64,000 nt of DNA from Sitta carolinensis. Its lineage: Eukaryota > Chordata > Aves > Passeriformes > Sittidae. Position numbers and translations under genes: made by a program. Below, one piece after another: positions 1 through 13,470 of this stretch. Positions within the stretch are counted from its first letter, which is position 1; each line of letters opens with the position of its first letter. The stretch is taken from NCBI GenBank assembly GCA_032173965.1, contig JAVUNC010000025.1, forward strand, positions 14,584,001 through 14,648,000, read 5' to 3'. The notes beneath the pieces are model-generated. The model worked only from the letters and a program-made list of their open reading frames with translations. It did no database searches and was not told the DNA's origin.

Positions 1-64
1 TATAATTAAAAAAAAAAAAAAAAAACACAAAGAAAAAAAAGAAAAAAAAAAAAAGAAAAAAAAA
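1..64. repeat. A-rich low-complexity tract at the window edge
   Basis: Nearly pure adenine with scattered G and C. It could be the poly(A)-like end of an element that lies outside the window, but no element body is visible, so it is called only as low complexity. Confidence 0.85.
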
Positions 65-2805
65 CTCAACAAAAGCAATAAGAACAAAACATTTTTGAAA
101 GCAACACAAGCTCAGGACTTCATGCATGTGTTAGAAATAGCAAATACTTCCAACATCTCTAAATGGATGTCTGCTTAGTAGTTTGTTTTTTCCAACTGTA
201 CAAAACCCAATAAGAATACAGAAGTTAGCCTCCCTCCCTCTCCCATTTTCTCCCTAGGCAAGGTTTTCAGAAGGACTGACTTCTGACAGCCACCCTCCAA
301 CCACAGACTTTCCAACTCCAAAGGCTTAGAAATGCATACAGGTTTTTCACTGTTCTTTCAAGAGATTTCCTGGACAAAAGTGACAATAATTGTCTTTTTA
401 TCGAGAATGAAAAAATGGCAGCTCTGTTATGAAAATGATCCACTTACTAAGTTCCAGATCTCAGTCAGGGGATAATATGAACTTTTGAGTCCATGAGCCT
501 CTGAGTTTCTTGCCCAAGCTAACTGAATACCATCCAAATGCATTTCAAATACTTGCAGCTAGGAATCAACCCCAGCACAACATTATCTAATTTCCAACTC
601 TGCAGCAAGAACTTTAAGGATGGAAATTAACCTTAGCTGCAATCTTCATTTTTATAAAAGAGTTGTCTAAGCTTGAAGCACAGACCAAAACCACCCCTCA
701 CCTTCAATAGATGTTCACCCAGATGCTATGGAAGCAAAGTTATGGTCACAATCAGCAGGAGAATGGGGCCAAACTGCAGCCAGAGGGTTTCAGGCACCTG
801 CTGACAGGATGGTCACTTCTGTGCATGGGACACATCCACTCTGTGCAGCTCCTGCCTCTGCTGGCCCTGCCTGGGGAGATGCTGCAAGGTGATTTTAAGG
901 TGGGTTCTCTCTCCTCATGCTGCATTTATAACCAATTGTCTTGATTTTTAATTTGGTATAGATTCAAAACCCACTTCAGTTGCATCAATCATTTTAAATG
1001 AAAGTAACTTTGTTGGGTAAGAAACTCAGGAAATATGTAATTATAATTCTTTCTATGAGTACTGTGATACTAGAGGTTGTAGGAACAGCCAGAAGTCCAC
1101 ACTAGAACTGCCCATGGTGATTTGTGAGACTACTGAAACCACAATTTGAGGAATTACACCCTGATAACTTGAGGAAATACATCATAAAACTCTCCCATCA
1201 CCACCTGAACTCTTATAGTAGCATGAAAACCCTGCCTTTTTCAAGGCAGCTCTCCTTCATAGACTCTGGATGCCAGAACACAGAGAATGCTTGTCTTCCA
1301 GAGCTCTAGGAAGCATGACCCAGAACAGAGGGAGTTACTAACAGAAACATTCTACCCTCTGCTTAAATCCCTGGCTTCTGCTCCAGCTTTCACATCCCCA
1401 AGAGCTGTAATGTTTATCCATCCACCCAGGGCACAGATGTGTTATGAGGATTAGTTAGTGTCTGATTATGTGAATATTTAAAGTGTTACTCTTAATGTCC
1501 TAATATTATCACCAATGTATTTGCATATGATTTTATTTATGCTCTTGACATTTGCTTTCCAGATTTTATTAGAGCTTAAAAACAATAAAAAATGTTTGTC
1601 AGGCCTTATTACACACTTCCATGTGATGACTTAAACACCCTCAGACTCTTGAGGTTTGTTGAAGTCATAGCCATTTAACAAGTTTACTGAACAGCTTTCT
1701 TTGAATCAGACCCTTCTGTAAAAGGAGAAATGACATTATTATCTTATTAAGTGTTCTTTCTCTATAAAAGAATTAGTTCAATGTCACTGTAACAATAGCA
1801 ACTTCAGTTCTTTGAATGAAGAAAGAAGGGATTCCCATAAATCTGCAGTGACCAGTGCCCTGTTGCTTTGGTTAAACGTGTGCCTCCAGAGCACTGCAAC
1901 AGCCTCAGCAGCTGGGTGCAAAAGAGGTGATCTCTGATCCAATGCCCCGAGTCAGGGTATTTTATGTGCAGTGGAATTGTCTGCAGATAGTAAAAAAGAG
2001 AAATAATAGCTCTGCAGAGATCATTCCCTTAGATGTTTTGGCAGACTGGTCTATTCCATTCATATACTTTGGGAAAACTTTGGCTTTCAACATAAAATAC
2101 TCAAGTTTCATTATTTCCCCATAACCAAAGCCCACCATTTACAGTCATGGTCTGAGTGGTCAGGCTTTCCTTGGAAATGTGCACACACATCTGTGAGTGC
2201 AAGTGTGTGCATTGGGAGTGACAGGGAGGTGACTGAAATTCTGCCTCTGTTTATTTCCATTAACCTTCTACTGAAGAGAATGTTTTAATAATAAATAATA
2301 AATCTTTCCACGTTAAATGACATATATTGACTTTGTCACACATCAGTTATTCTCAATATTAACTGGTTAAAACCTCCTTTGTCCTCTAATTCAAAGCTGT
2401 TACTTTTGACCGCTGGACATCACAAATTTATTCTCTCTGACCTCCTCATTTACATGCATTCACTCACATGCAGAAACACGTGCACATTTAATGAAAAGCA
2501 ATGGCTTTCAAAAGGCTCCCATCCCATGAAAGCCTATGCTCTAAACGTGGACACTTGGACTAATACAGTGCATTTAGAATACATTTAATCACACTAAACC
2601 AGTAATTTTAGAGCTTGGTTCAACTGCTGATCTTTTCAATGACAGAACTATTGGAACAATAACATTTTTGCTTATATATGAGCAAAACCTTTTCCTACCT
2701 TTCCAGAACTGAGAGGAATTTGGAACCAAGAAAAGAGTAAATTTGTAGTAACTGAGGATCTGATTGCTTGTTTTTTCCTACTTAAATCAGATTTTAAAAA
2801 ATCCC
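65..2805. other. Unique AT-rich non-coding sequence
   Basis: I see no repeat family, RNA gene or convincing exon here. The open frames are under 80 codons and have no recognisable domain. Confidence 0.6.
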
Positions 2806-2856
2806 CGAATCACATAGTAATGGGCTGAAGGAGGTTGTCTAGTCAACCCACATCCC
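2806..2856 (-). mobile_element. Possible decayed CR1 LINE 3'-end scrap
   Basis: The plus strand reads gaatcacatagtaatgg, followed by a block ending gttgtctagtcaaccc. This is the order expected for the reverse complement of a CR1 3' terminus: the terminal GAATCACAGAAT-type repeat first, then the conserved 'ggttggaaggacctc...tctagtccaacc' segment. Only about 50 bases can be matched and divergence is high, so chance resemblance is possible. Confidence 0.3.
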
Positions 2857-5800
2857 CTATACTCAAATATTTTGCATGAATCTACATCCACAGGTTTTCC
2901 TGGCAGTATTGTACAAATGTAGAAAAAGAGAGGACAGAAAGCCTGCCAAGATCATGATCTGGAATACAGTTTAGGTAAGACATGGAGTACATAACAACAT
3001 TTTTTGTATATTGCTCAAATATAGAGTCCCTCAAAAGGCTGACCAATAAATGAAGGCACAGGCACAAGACAGCTAAATCTACATGGGCCTGTAGGAATTG
3101 TCTAAATCTTTGTTCTCAGGTTCTGAGACACTGAGATGTCTGCATAATTTGCTAGGTTTGATGCTACTTGTTTGTATACACATAGTTCAGGCACATGCTG
3201 AGCCTCTAAAAAGAAAATGTCTGACATAAACTTTGTCTATGTGTAATCAGCAAACCTTCCTTTTTCCATAAGGGAAATAAATTATACCTAATTATGTCTT
3301 TAACAACTACATGGGTGATTATCTGTTTCTCTGGAGTTTATCAACAAATTAAAAATCTTATGTTACCTACTCTCCATATCACAAACTGAGCTGACAGTCC
3401 AGTTAAAAAACATTTTGCTATCACAGAAGGGATTCAGGAGCAAAGAATAAATCTATCGATATAACTAAATTACCTGGTTTATATGATGGTTTGTTACATG
3501 ATAGGACTTGAGAGAAGTAAAAATACAAAAAGCTGACATGCTCCAAAGTGTACTGCGTTTCCATTCTTCTGGTTACAAAAACCAAAATGTGAATTAGCAT
3601 CTATCCATTTATCTTGAAAATTTGACCTTTGCCAAAGCCCTTATCAGTTCCTCGCAGACAACCAAACAGGCTGGGTTGTGGATTAGGATACCATAACCAG
3701 AAGCATAAAGGAGTAAACACAGGCCATCCTAAGCATGCAAACACCTTTGGGAACCAGAGCAGCCACTGGCTGTTCTTCCATGGTAACCACTGCCCACCGA
3801 GCTGAAAACAGGTTTACAGAACAGCTCTGATGTGGGGCTCTCATTGACCTTACAGATATTGATCTGTGTAGTCACTTAAGAGGCTGAGCTCTGCTCTGCC
3901 TCACCTTAAACACTGCCAAAGAACTTTCCTACAGGGCACTGTCCTGCTGAAAGACTTTCAGAGTATTAGCTACTTCCCAGACTTATTATGCCTTCCATCA
4001 GGATCACTAACAGATGATTTCCGCTACATCATGGAGCTTTTGCCTTCAGTGACTCCTAAAATAAGCTTGCTGAGAGTAATTTCCTAAAATAAAGCAAACA
4101 AACAAAAAGAATGTATCAAGTTATAAAAAGTGCTGAAGCAGTTGCAATGAGTCAGCCTGGAAGCACCAGTTTAGGACATGCACACATCGAGTTGGCAATT
4201 ATTATATCTGCCTAAGAGTCCAATCAGAACAGCTGGAATCTTAAATATCAATCCTCACAACAAACTGCTGCAGATCAAGAATTATTCAGTGAATCAATTT
4301 GAGTGGAAGTACCTCTGAGAAGTCATGATCTCTTGTGGATAATTCATGAACAGAAAAAGGCCAAATTCATAAAATTATTCATTATAAATTATTCACCCTC
4401 CTCTTTGGAGATATGAAGTGTAAAATTAAGTGTTTAGTTTTGATTAAGTGAGGAACTGAACATCATAAATACGACATTTGACTCAATAGATCCCAGGAAA
4501 TTAACTGCTTTGGAGGAAGGAGAATAAACTTTTCTTTCTATTGCTCTTGAAACTTGATTAGCTGTTTGCACAGTGAATGTGTACACAGAGCCAGATCCCA
4601 AAAGATGCTGAGCTTGTACAACTCCCACCGTCTTCAGCTGGAGTTACTCGGCACATTTTAAGTTCATCTGAAAAACACCATATGCAAAGTGCTAAATTCT
4701 GGTATTTTTTGTTGGAAAAGCTCATCAAGTTAAAGAAAGCACTGATGAATGGTAGCAAAGCTGTACCATAAATTTCACTAGCAACCCCTTACCTTTGAAT
4801 CTTCTTTTCTCAGGGCATCTTTGTCACTGATTCTGACGGAAGTACCAGGTTCACTATTCTTCCCACTGATTTTTATTTCTGCATTGGAAGAAACTTTTCC
4901 TTTTGAAGAGCTGGGGGTTTTTTAAATTTTTTCAGCTCAGAATTATTTAATTATTCTTCCACCCATTGCTCCATACACATAGCCAAGTATAAAGCATACA
5001 GCTTCAGCTAGATTAGAAAAAAAACCCCAAAACCAAACATCCAGGGCTCCTGGGATGTTTGTTATTTCTTTTAAATAACACTTTTGAAATTGCATTTCCC
5101 AATAAGCTGATTTCTGAATATTTTTCTTTCTCGTTTTAAAATGCATTGAAGATTTTCCTGTCCCTTGTTATTAATTATGTAGCATTTGCTTTTTCTCAAT
5201 TTGAAGTGGGTGTTTTTTGTTCAGGCCCCAAGGTGCCACCATCAGACAGACTCTCCCATTTCTTCCTTTTCTCTCTCCTGCCTGCTGCTGCATTGTCTTC
5301 AGCCTTGTTTCCACTGTTACCCATAAACACTGACTTATAGTGCTAAGATACTAATGAAGCACTGAAACTGCACACAATAATTACTGACAAGAGTACACAC
5401 AGACCTTCCTTTTCAATCTCACTTAGGTATGACTGGAATTGCAGTTTGGTACATTTCTCTAGAGATATGTACATGAAGTTTCCTCCTATAAATCTTCTCT
5501 TCTTCTTGCTGCCCGTATAAAATCATGGCAAAGCAAGGAGGAAAGTGGAAGTTGATGTGAAAGCACACAACACACCTCCCTGGTCTGGACAAAACTGAAC
5601 ACAGTGAAAATCAGTGAGATGGGAGGTCAAATGATGGCCATGCCTTAGAAGCTGTGCTGCATGCAGTCACCTCTCATAACCAATGCAAGAATTCTGGGGG
5701 ATCTAAACTCAGAGAGCAGAGAAATGGATGCAGAGGTATACAGCTGAATTTGGACAAACCCCACGGCTAGGACAACACCAAGGTCAAGGGAAGATTTAGT

Positions 5801-8800
5801 CCTGCTCATATTTAAGCTGAACCTCTCTCCTCATACTTTTGTGAAGTTGAATCTCTTACCTTCACACACCAGCTCTCCTAGAGGCTCAGACAGTGGTGGA
5901 CAATCAAAAGAACAGCCCACAGTAATGAAATTTTACTGACAGTCATCAACAGTGGATGTTGCCCTTTCATGAAAAGCAAAACCCTTCCATCCTTCCCAGC
6001 CCCTGAGACTTTTACACTCCCTGAAGGAACTTTTAAAGTTCCTCAGGTCTCTCAAACTAAAAGGAAACTTGTCCAAGGTTATCAGAGAGTGAGGATTGAT
6101 GTGTCTCATTACTCTGGGCTCAGGAATATTAAAGTATAGCAAAAAAAGAAGCGTTTTCTTTCAAAACTGGTCAAAAATATGTCTTCTAGAAGAGAGGCTG
6201 TGGATCCTCGTTTATATTTACTTACTTATCAATCTACAGCTTTTCCTCAGGAAGAAAGAGTATTCTTTCTGTAGGCTTTTGAGGTGGAAAAAACTGTAAC
6301 TCATTCACTGCCAGATGTTACACTCCACTGGCACTCCAGTCCACAGAATGGTTGTTTTTCCAACATCACACACACAATTTTAGCAATAAAAATTAATTCC
6401 CTTCTGCTAGTTTTGCAGAACTCCATTTCAAAACTCATCAGCTTAGGAAGAAAATTTAAAGCCTTTTTCCTGTCAAAAGCAAGAAAGCTTTCACCCTTAC
6501 CCTGTTAGTCTGGCATCTCTCCAGTCTAGATCCACATTTAGGAGCAATATTAATTTCTGTTTCTCTCAGTTGCAGCTGTGCAGGGATAAAAGGAAAAGTC
6601 ATTTTTCTATTCTGGCAGGATAGAACATGCTTTTTAATTTGTCACTAGATCAAGTTAATGACCAAGTATAGAAATTATTCCTTGGAATGACCTAGAGTGC
6701 AGCTGAAGGTGGGAAGCATATTCTCTCCTTGTGCTGGGGCTTTCTCCTCACTGTCAGCAGAGCAGCAGCCACACCTTTCAGGTATTGCAGGGAGAGCCCT
6801 GCCTTGCCCTGAGCTTGGCAGGGGTCAGCAGCCCAAGCTGTGTTTCCACATCAATTAAGGAGAGCTAAAATTGGTGAAATGTGACCCTTTCTGCAGGATA
6901 TCTGCTGCAGAATGCTGGTAGGAGCACATCACCTTTCACAGCACCCTTGCCGACACAATCCATGTTTTCCTTGTGAAGCATGTTGCTGTAGACAAATGCA
7001 AGCTGCACAGAAATGCACACTGTGCAACAAGACATCCCTTGCAGGATGACTGCAGGGGAGAGGCAGGACAACTGAGTGTTAGCACAGATGGCACCACACA
7101 TGGAAATTCAAACCCAGTCCTGAAACAATGCATGTATACAACACCAACTGCACCTCCAGTCTGTTGCAAGGTAGGCAGGTAGCAAGGGTAATTGAACATC
7201 TGCTAGAGTTTGGTCCCATAGTTATTTCTAATTGGGTTCTTTCTCTCTCTGTACCTGAATTGATAGCTGGTGTTTGGTCTAAGCACTGTTTTAAACATTT
7301 CTGATGGTTCTGGCACATTCCTTTATGAGGCAGCAGATGTGCAGGTACTGAAATAGCTGCTGCTGATTTCTACCTATAGAGAAGCTGGAAGACAAGTAAT
7401 TAAAAAATAAAATAAAATAAAAAACATTATTGCATTGTAATCATCAAAAAGAAAAAGAAACATTGAAAAGTGGGTTAACCAGGGGCAAGGGGAGATTTCT
7501 ATTTTGAAAAGCACTTTTGAATTTCTCCAGGCTTGACAGTCCATCTGGACGTTGCTAGATTCCTGGTTACGTCAGCACATCATGTTTCATCTCAGTTCCC
7601 ATATTTCGTTGCTTTTAAAGTGTCTCTTATAGTCTATTTCCACCACAACATTCTCCTAAAGTTCCATATTATTTTTGGTCAGAAGAACATCAAAATAGCA
7701 CGAGTTGATTAGCACAGTGTTTAGGCCACCAGGAAAGCAGTGGCTGTCTGCTCCTCTCTTCTGCCTGTTATTTTCCTGGCTCCTTTATCAGCATCTTCCC
7801 TGTGTAGTTCCACACAACTTCAATTATAGAATTGAGGATAACAACCATCAGGAAAGCGATATTTAATTTGGATACCTACTGGCAGTAGTTTGCTACTCAA
7901 GTATATCTCGGAAAGGAGGAAAAAAATTGTTTACTAATGTATCATTATACAGCAGATCTTAAATTGCACAACTATTAGCTGTAAGTATTGACTATTGTCA
8001 AAGCTCTTCTGTGGCCAGTGAAAAGGTCAGGCCTTTTCGTTCACATTGCTTTTCTGTGAGTAATTCCAAATAATAAAATACTCCATTTATCCGGCTGCTG
8101 AGAGTTTGTTTTCCCCCAGACCTTCAAACAGACACCAGGTTGGAATCCTCTTTTCTGTTATTATAAGAACAAAGTGATTTCACTTTCTTTTCTTTCTTGA
8201 GGTAAGGAATTTAATTTCTCATAATAGCACCCCCACAAAAATAGTCTATTTTCCATGTAAACATTATACAGTTATATCCTTATAAGCTGCCTGTGCTTCT
8301 ATCCTTAGGAGGTCAATAGAGAGTAGTGCTCTTGCTCAAAGGACATGATAGAAATAAAAGCTCCTTACTATCAAGCTAGCTAACAACATTTTCAAAGCAA
8401 CAACATCTTCAACGCACCAAGTGCTTCATTTAAAGGAATCATATCCAAATGTAGAAAGAGTTTGACCTTAGGATCCTCAACTTCTAATAGTGATCCACAT
8501 TCGCACTTTAATAAACCACACATTTTATTTACTTTTCCTAATTAACTACATGAAATTTTAATATTATGCCATATAAATTGTATAAATGAAGTAGGCTAGA
8601 TCCATTTATGCAGCTTCACAAATTTTCAGTAGGTGTCAGGTGTTTTTCTGAAGTTTAATTCTGTGTTATTACACCAAGCATAAATAGCCAGAGAATTTCA
8701 TACTGCCTTAGGAAGAAGAACTATAAAACACACGAGACAGAATGCAGCAAGAGACTCTCAGCCCATCATTTTTAATTCTTCTGCCACTTAAAAGGAAATA

Positions 8801-10323
8801 TCATGACAAGATAAAACCACAGGGAAATAACTACCACCTTTGCAGTTAAACACATGGTAACAGAGAAGCGTACAATTTATTTTGGCATTTGCAAACTGCA
8901 GTGGTGATGCCCTTATTTACTTATCCCAAACTCCACAAAAGCAAACTTCAGCCACTGCTGCAGGACAGAGGCAAGGCACAAACGTGCCTCACTTGTCTGA
9001 GGTAACTCTCTGTACCTACTAAGATGTTTCAATAAAGGCCAGTCTTCAGCTCTCACACCAAAAGCTTGCTACAGAAGCTTTATTTTTTCCCCCAAAATTA
9101 CCAAATGTTGCCTTCTGACTGCTTGAGTAAGAAGGAAAATAATTGCACCTGCTCTAAGGTAGTGGGTTATTTATTGCCACTGCTTCAGCAGAGGAAGGGA
9201 GGGGTGGAGGGAAGCAAGGCAGAATAGGAGGGATAAAATCAGGCAACCTTCCAGCTACATGTGCAGCTCTGCATACATCAGAAAGCTGAACACACATCTA
9301 CTCCTTGGAGAAACTGGCAGCTGTTCACCTACACCTTCAAAAGAGTGATGGGAGGCTCCCAAACATGACATCTATAAGACTGATAAGTATAAAATTCAAC
9401 AGCACTTGCAAGTGTGGAATATGGAGTCAAAGTTCATGAGATGAAGGTAGAAGGGGACTGATTTAATTCATATGTAAGCCATTTTCCCCATTGCTGGAAA
9501 AGTATATCCCACCCTTCCAGAAACCATTGGCAGGGAGCAAGAATTGCCTCTTGCCCACCCATGAAATAGAAGAGACAATTAAAGAAAATGTTAATGTAAA
9601 TATAATAATAACATAATCACAGACAGTTCTTTATCTCAGATAAACATTCCTCTTTCCTGATTATTCATAGACTAACCTTATGACATCCATACCTAATTCC
9701 TGGAAGGAATTTCCATGGACAAGACTTGAACTGCTCCTTGAATTTTCTTCTTTGGGTGCCTTCATTTTGCTGGGCTCAGACTAGAATTTGTACTTTTGGC
9801 TGATTGTCAGAAATTGCAGGTTCATTAATAACTGTAGATTAAGAATTAAAAGGAGCTCATCTAAGAGTACTAAGTGTCAGAGATCTGGTAAGATAGGATA
9901 TGGACAATAAAATGTATCAATTCACTTATTGTCTCAGCTGGACTTCCATGAAATTCTAGTGCAATTATGTTGTGAAGAGTTTCACAGGAAAACTTAATTT
10001 TGAATTAAAATATCTAGGGAAGTAAATGTATTACAGCTTGTATTTTATTTCTCTTTAGCAGTCTGAAAATCTATATTAGGGCATTTATCATGTCCTCAGA
10101 TATATTTTAATGCAGCTCTGTAGAAAATAGCTGTTTATCCTGCTGTGCGTCTGAACTCAGTAAGGCATTCCTTAAAAATGGAATACACAATAAGCTAGGC
10201 ACTCCCACTCCTCTTTTGTAAAAGTTGTCATCAGGAGTGGTGAAGGGCTCTGGTTTACAGATAATTCTGGAGCAGGAGGTCATGAGAAATTGTGCATAGA
10301 TAACAATTTCTGCTGTTAGAAAT
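2857..10323. other. Unique AT-rich non-coding sequence
   Basis: About 7.5 kb with no element or gene that I can identify. A short AAAAT-type microsatellite lies at 7402-7424. Around 6700-6840 there is a mildly G+C-richer patch without a sustained reading frame. Frames of 60-90 codons occur on both strands over the same bases (for example 6865-7318), which argues against real coding. Confidence 0.6.
7402..7424. repeat. AAAAT pentanucleotide microsatellite
   Basis: A run of A with T at about every fifth position (aaaataaaataaaa). It is a short simple repeat with no associated element visible. Confidence 0.8.
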
Positions 10324-10378
10324 GTTGGTTTTAGGGTTTTTTTGGTTTTGTTTTGGGTTTTTTGGGGTTTTTTTTTGT
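10324..10378. repeat. T/G-only low-complexity island
   Basis: About 55 bases made almost only of T and G, with G runs of three to four between T runs (three runs of at least three G). It is one of several strand-asymmetric islands in the window. The T-rich reading of this tract gives a long aromatic stretch in the overlapping open frames, so those frames are artefacts. Confidence 0.85.
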
Positions 10379-12780
10379 AATTGCTGTTCCTGCATTTGTC
10401 ACCTGACAGACAGAGAGGTGTTACCTTTGGGGGTGCAGAATGACCCCACTGAAGTGTCAGAGGTATGCACAGATGTGCATGCACACACCACAGCAAGCAA
10501 AAAGCTTTAGAGCTCTTTGGAAACCCTACATTATTCTTCTCTCTTCTCATGTCAGTAAATGTAATGAAAACACTGGCTCAATACAGCATAACTCATTAAT
10601 ACCAGAATCTAATGTGTTAAGCACTGTTAGAACATCAATCCCCTTATACAAGAAAGCTAATCTAAATATGGAGTCTGAAACATAACTCCATGACCTTTTT
10701 ATTTTTTATTTGGTGGCGTTTCTTGCTGATTTCATTTTGCTGCTCTGCTTTCCCTACATTTTGTAGAAGTCACAAAAAGGTAAGAAACCATCACAAAAGA
10801 CAAAACCTAATAGAAAGTTACATAGTACCATCTAGAGCCTGTGGATGTTATAACAACTCTAAAAAGAAAGGCTTTTCTGGATTCTCACTAAGGTCACTGT
10901 GAATAATGCAAGAAGAAATCGTGTATTTTTTTTTTCCAGGGACACAGAGGGGATAATTCCAGCATGATGGAAACCAAATTAGAATGGAACACTTTGCATC
11001 CTTTATGCAGGCATGGTGGTTTCAATACTCTCTTTCTATAGATGCAGTTTTCAGGGTGTTTTATTATCCTACAGCTAATTCTTCAGAGGAAAAAGTGGAT
11101 CAGTGGATAGAATGGTACATCTGACTTCATCATTTTGGCATGTTGGGTTCTTTGGTCTGTCAGTGTCTCCTGAAAGCAATTTTTCACCAGTCACTGCAGG
11201 CAGGGTCACAGCATGTAACTCACATCTCAACAACACTTTCAACATGACTAACTGTTGACAATATTTGAACTTTTGAGCCCTGCCATCCTTGGGCATAGTC
11301 ACAAGAAAAGTGGGCAAAAATACATAAGTCATCAAAGACACTAGGTCCCTACCCCTCCTCATGAACTAAAGCATTCAGGCTCCCTTTCAAATCCTCTCTC
11401 AAAAACACACCATGAATCCCATTTAATTAGAAATACTCTCACACATTCATTATACATGCTGGCTTCAACTCAGAAAGCACACTTCTGGCTCATTTCTATA
11501 TGCAGCATCTCTGTTCTAGTAAGAGACTCATATAAATAGAACCTATGTTATATCTGTGCTTTCTTATGCTATGGAAGGAGCACTCTGGCAACTCTTAAAT
11601 GTTAGTATCAGGCCATTTAGGCTTCCAGGGATGGGTGAAAGAGGACAGACAGACGACTCCATGGTTACACATCTCTTTCCTCTCACTTCCTCTTCCCCTC
11701 ACCCCTTCCATCCAGCAAGTCAGCCTTTCTTCTTGTCTCTATTCAATTTTATGAGTATCTTTTTCCTACAGAGGCTTGCCTACAGCTATCAGTGGTCCAC
11801 AGCACAGCAGAATTAATCCAGCTGATATGTGATGGAAAGGGGAAATGTTGGCAATATATGATTACAAATTAAATGATGCAGTTTCAGGGTCAGCACTACA
11901 GAAGGCACTGAAGAGGCTGACAAGTAAAGATTAATGGCAAGTGAATGAGGGCAGTTACAGTAATGTACATTTGCCTTCTCTGAGATCTGTAGACTCTGCT
12001 ACCATCTGCTGGTTTATGAAAAAGATCCAGGGAACCTATTTTAGTAGCTCTATATACATAATCTTTCAGCTGTCTCTCATTATGAGAACAGTCCTCATTT
12101 CAGGTCACAGCCCACCTTCGCCTCCACAGAGCTGTCAATTAGGCTCACTTGTGTTTCCTGATGCATTTCCGACAGCAGGCATGAGGAAAAATGGCAAACA
12201 GGCAGTGAAAATTTTACACTAAACCCAAATAATATATGCCAGAGCAAGGCATATTTTCAGTAATCTGGGAAAACAAAAAAATAGAGAACAAAAATTATCT
12301 ATGTAATTATTTCCAGTTTATTCTTGAGGGGCAGAGGGTGAGGATAGATTGAAAGATATTCAATTCTGGTTTTGAATGAACCCTTCATTGTACTTTCCTA
12401 CATGACTGATTATAAATTGTCATGATTCCACTGAAATCAATGGAGCTTTGCAGCCTGCTATCTTGTAAGAGTTTAATCCAGGGAAGATACATGCCAGACC
12501 TAAATGCAACCAAATGCAAAGCTATGGCCAACGTATATTAAATAGAGGAAGACAGAAAACATGATCAAAATTCCAAATACAGTGCTATAATTCTACACAT
12601 TCTTCTCTTGGACATATGGGATAATACCTAGACATTCACAGAACTCAGAAAATAAGCTGGTTTTAAAATCACCACCTCTTCTTCATCCATTTAACTTACC
12701 AGGACAATCATGAAAGGGGTGGCAACTTTTACAGAAGGGTGGCCTTAAAAATTGGTTGCACAAAAACAACCTAATTCTGT
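10379..12780. other. Unique AT-rich non-coding sequence
   Basis: No recognisable repeat, RNA gene or exon. The frames present are under 100 codons and lack domain signatures. Confidence 0.6.
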
Positions 12781-12900
12781 AGAGTTTAAGGCCAAAAAAG
12801 GTCATGATGTCCACTTCCCTGCTTATGGCAGTCCAGAAAATTTTACTGTTGATAACTCTTATTTGAAGTTATCATTTCTATCAGAGCTAGGGTTTCAGAG
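12781..12900 (-). mobile_element. Ancient CR1/L3-like LINE 3'-UTR fragment
   Basis: The plus strand carries agtttaaggccaaaaaaggt then catgatgtccacttcc, followed by tatggcagtccagaaaattt. This order resembles the reverse complement of the old amniote CR1 3' end ('tttaaggccagaagggacc ... gatcatctagtctgacctcc ... cataacacaggccagagaattt'). The match is gapped and diverged, as expected of a copy older than birds. An 87-codon open frame crosses it and is not considered real. The assignment rests on remembered consensus order, so a masking search is needed to settle it. Confidence 0.5.
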
Positions 12901-13029
12901 TGGAAAAAACCTCACATATATATTCCTCGCTTTGGAAGATGAATGCTCAGGTCATTTATGTTCACTCAGCCTAATTTCTGGTGCTGTCCACCTTGGTATT
13001 GGAACAAAGTTGTAGGACTCCATCAAAAG

Positions 13030-13470
13030 GTCAAGAAATGGTGACAAGCCAAAGAGACCAGAACATTCCAAAAGCTGCTTGGCTTTGTGATGAAGTTCCT
13101 GCTCCCTCAGCCCTTTGGATAACACAATTTCCCACCCTGGGACTATCCATGACTCCCCAGGTGCATCTGGGGGTGGCTGTACCTCACTGGCATTGATGTC
13201 CAACCCCATTTCATGGCAGTGTCTAAAGACAAGGGGCTCCTGGACTTGGAGGCGCTTGAGAAGGAGGTCTTGGAACCTGCTTGGAGAAAATCCATGGTTA
13301 ATGCAGCCCTGCAGTGAGCCTCCTGCATTTTCCTGAACTTGCTGCCAGCCCCATAAAGTGAGAGCAAGCAGCTTCCTCTAGGACCTCCACAGTAATAGAA
13401 ACAAGGGAATGGGGTGTGTAAAGCTGGCTGTGCAAGGGGAAGAGTCACAGTGGCCTGTGCTCTCTACTTG
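13030..13470. other. G+C-richer block with a short coding-like frame, unidentified
   Basis: This block is visibly richer in G and C than its surroundings. On the plus strand one frame is open from about 13162 to the TGA at 13315-13317. From the internal ATG at 13213 it encodes 34 residues, rich in Lys, Glu and Leu (it includes the stretch KGLLDLEALEKEVLEPAW). Upstream the frame is closed by a TGA at about 13150. Other frames on both strands are also open, so this may be composition rather than coding. It could be a degraded exon, a processed pseudogene fragment or part of an unrecognised repeat. Confidence 0.3.
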
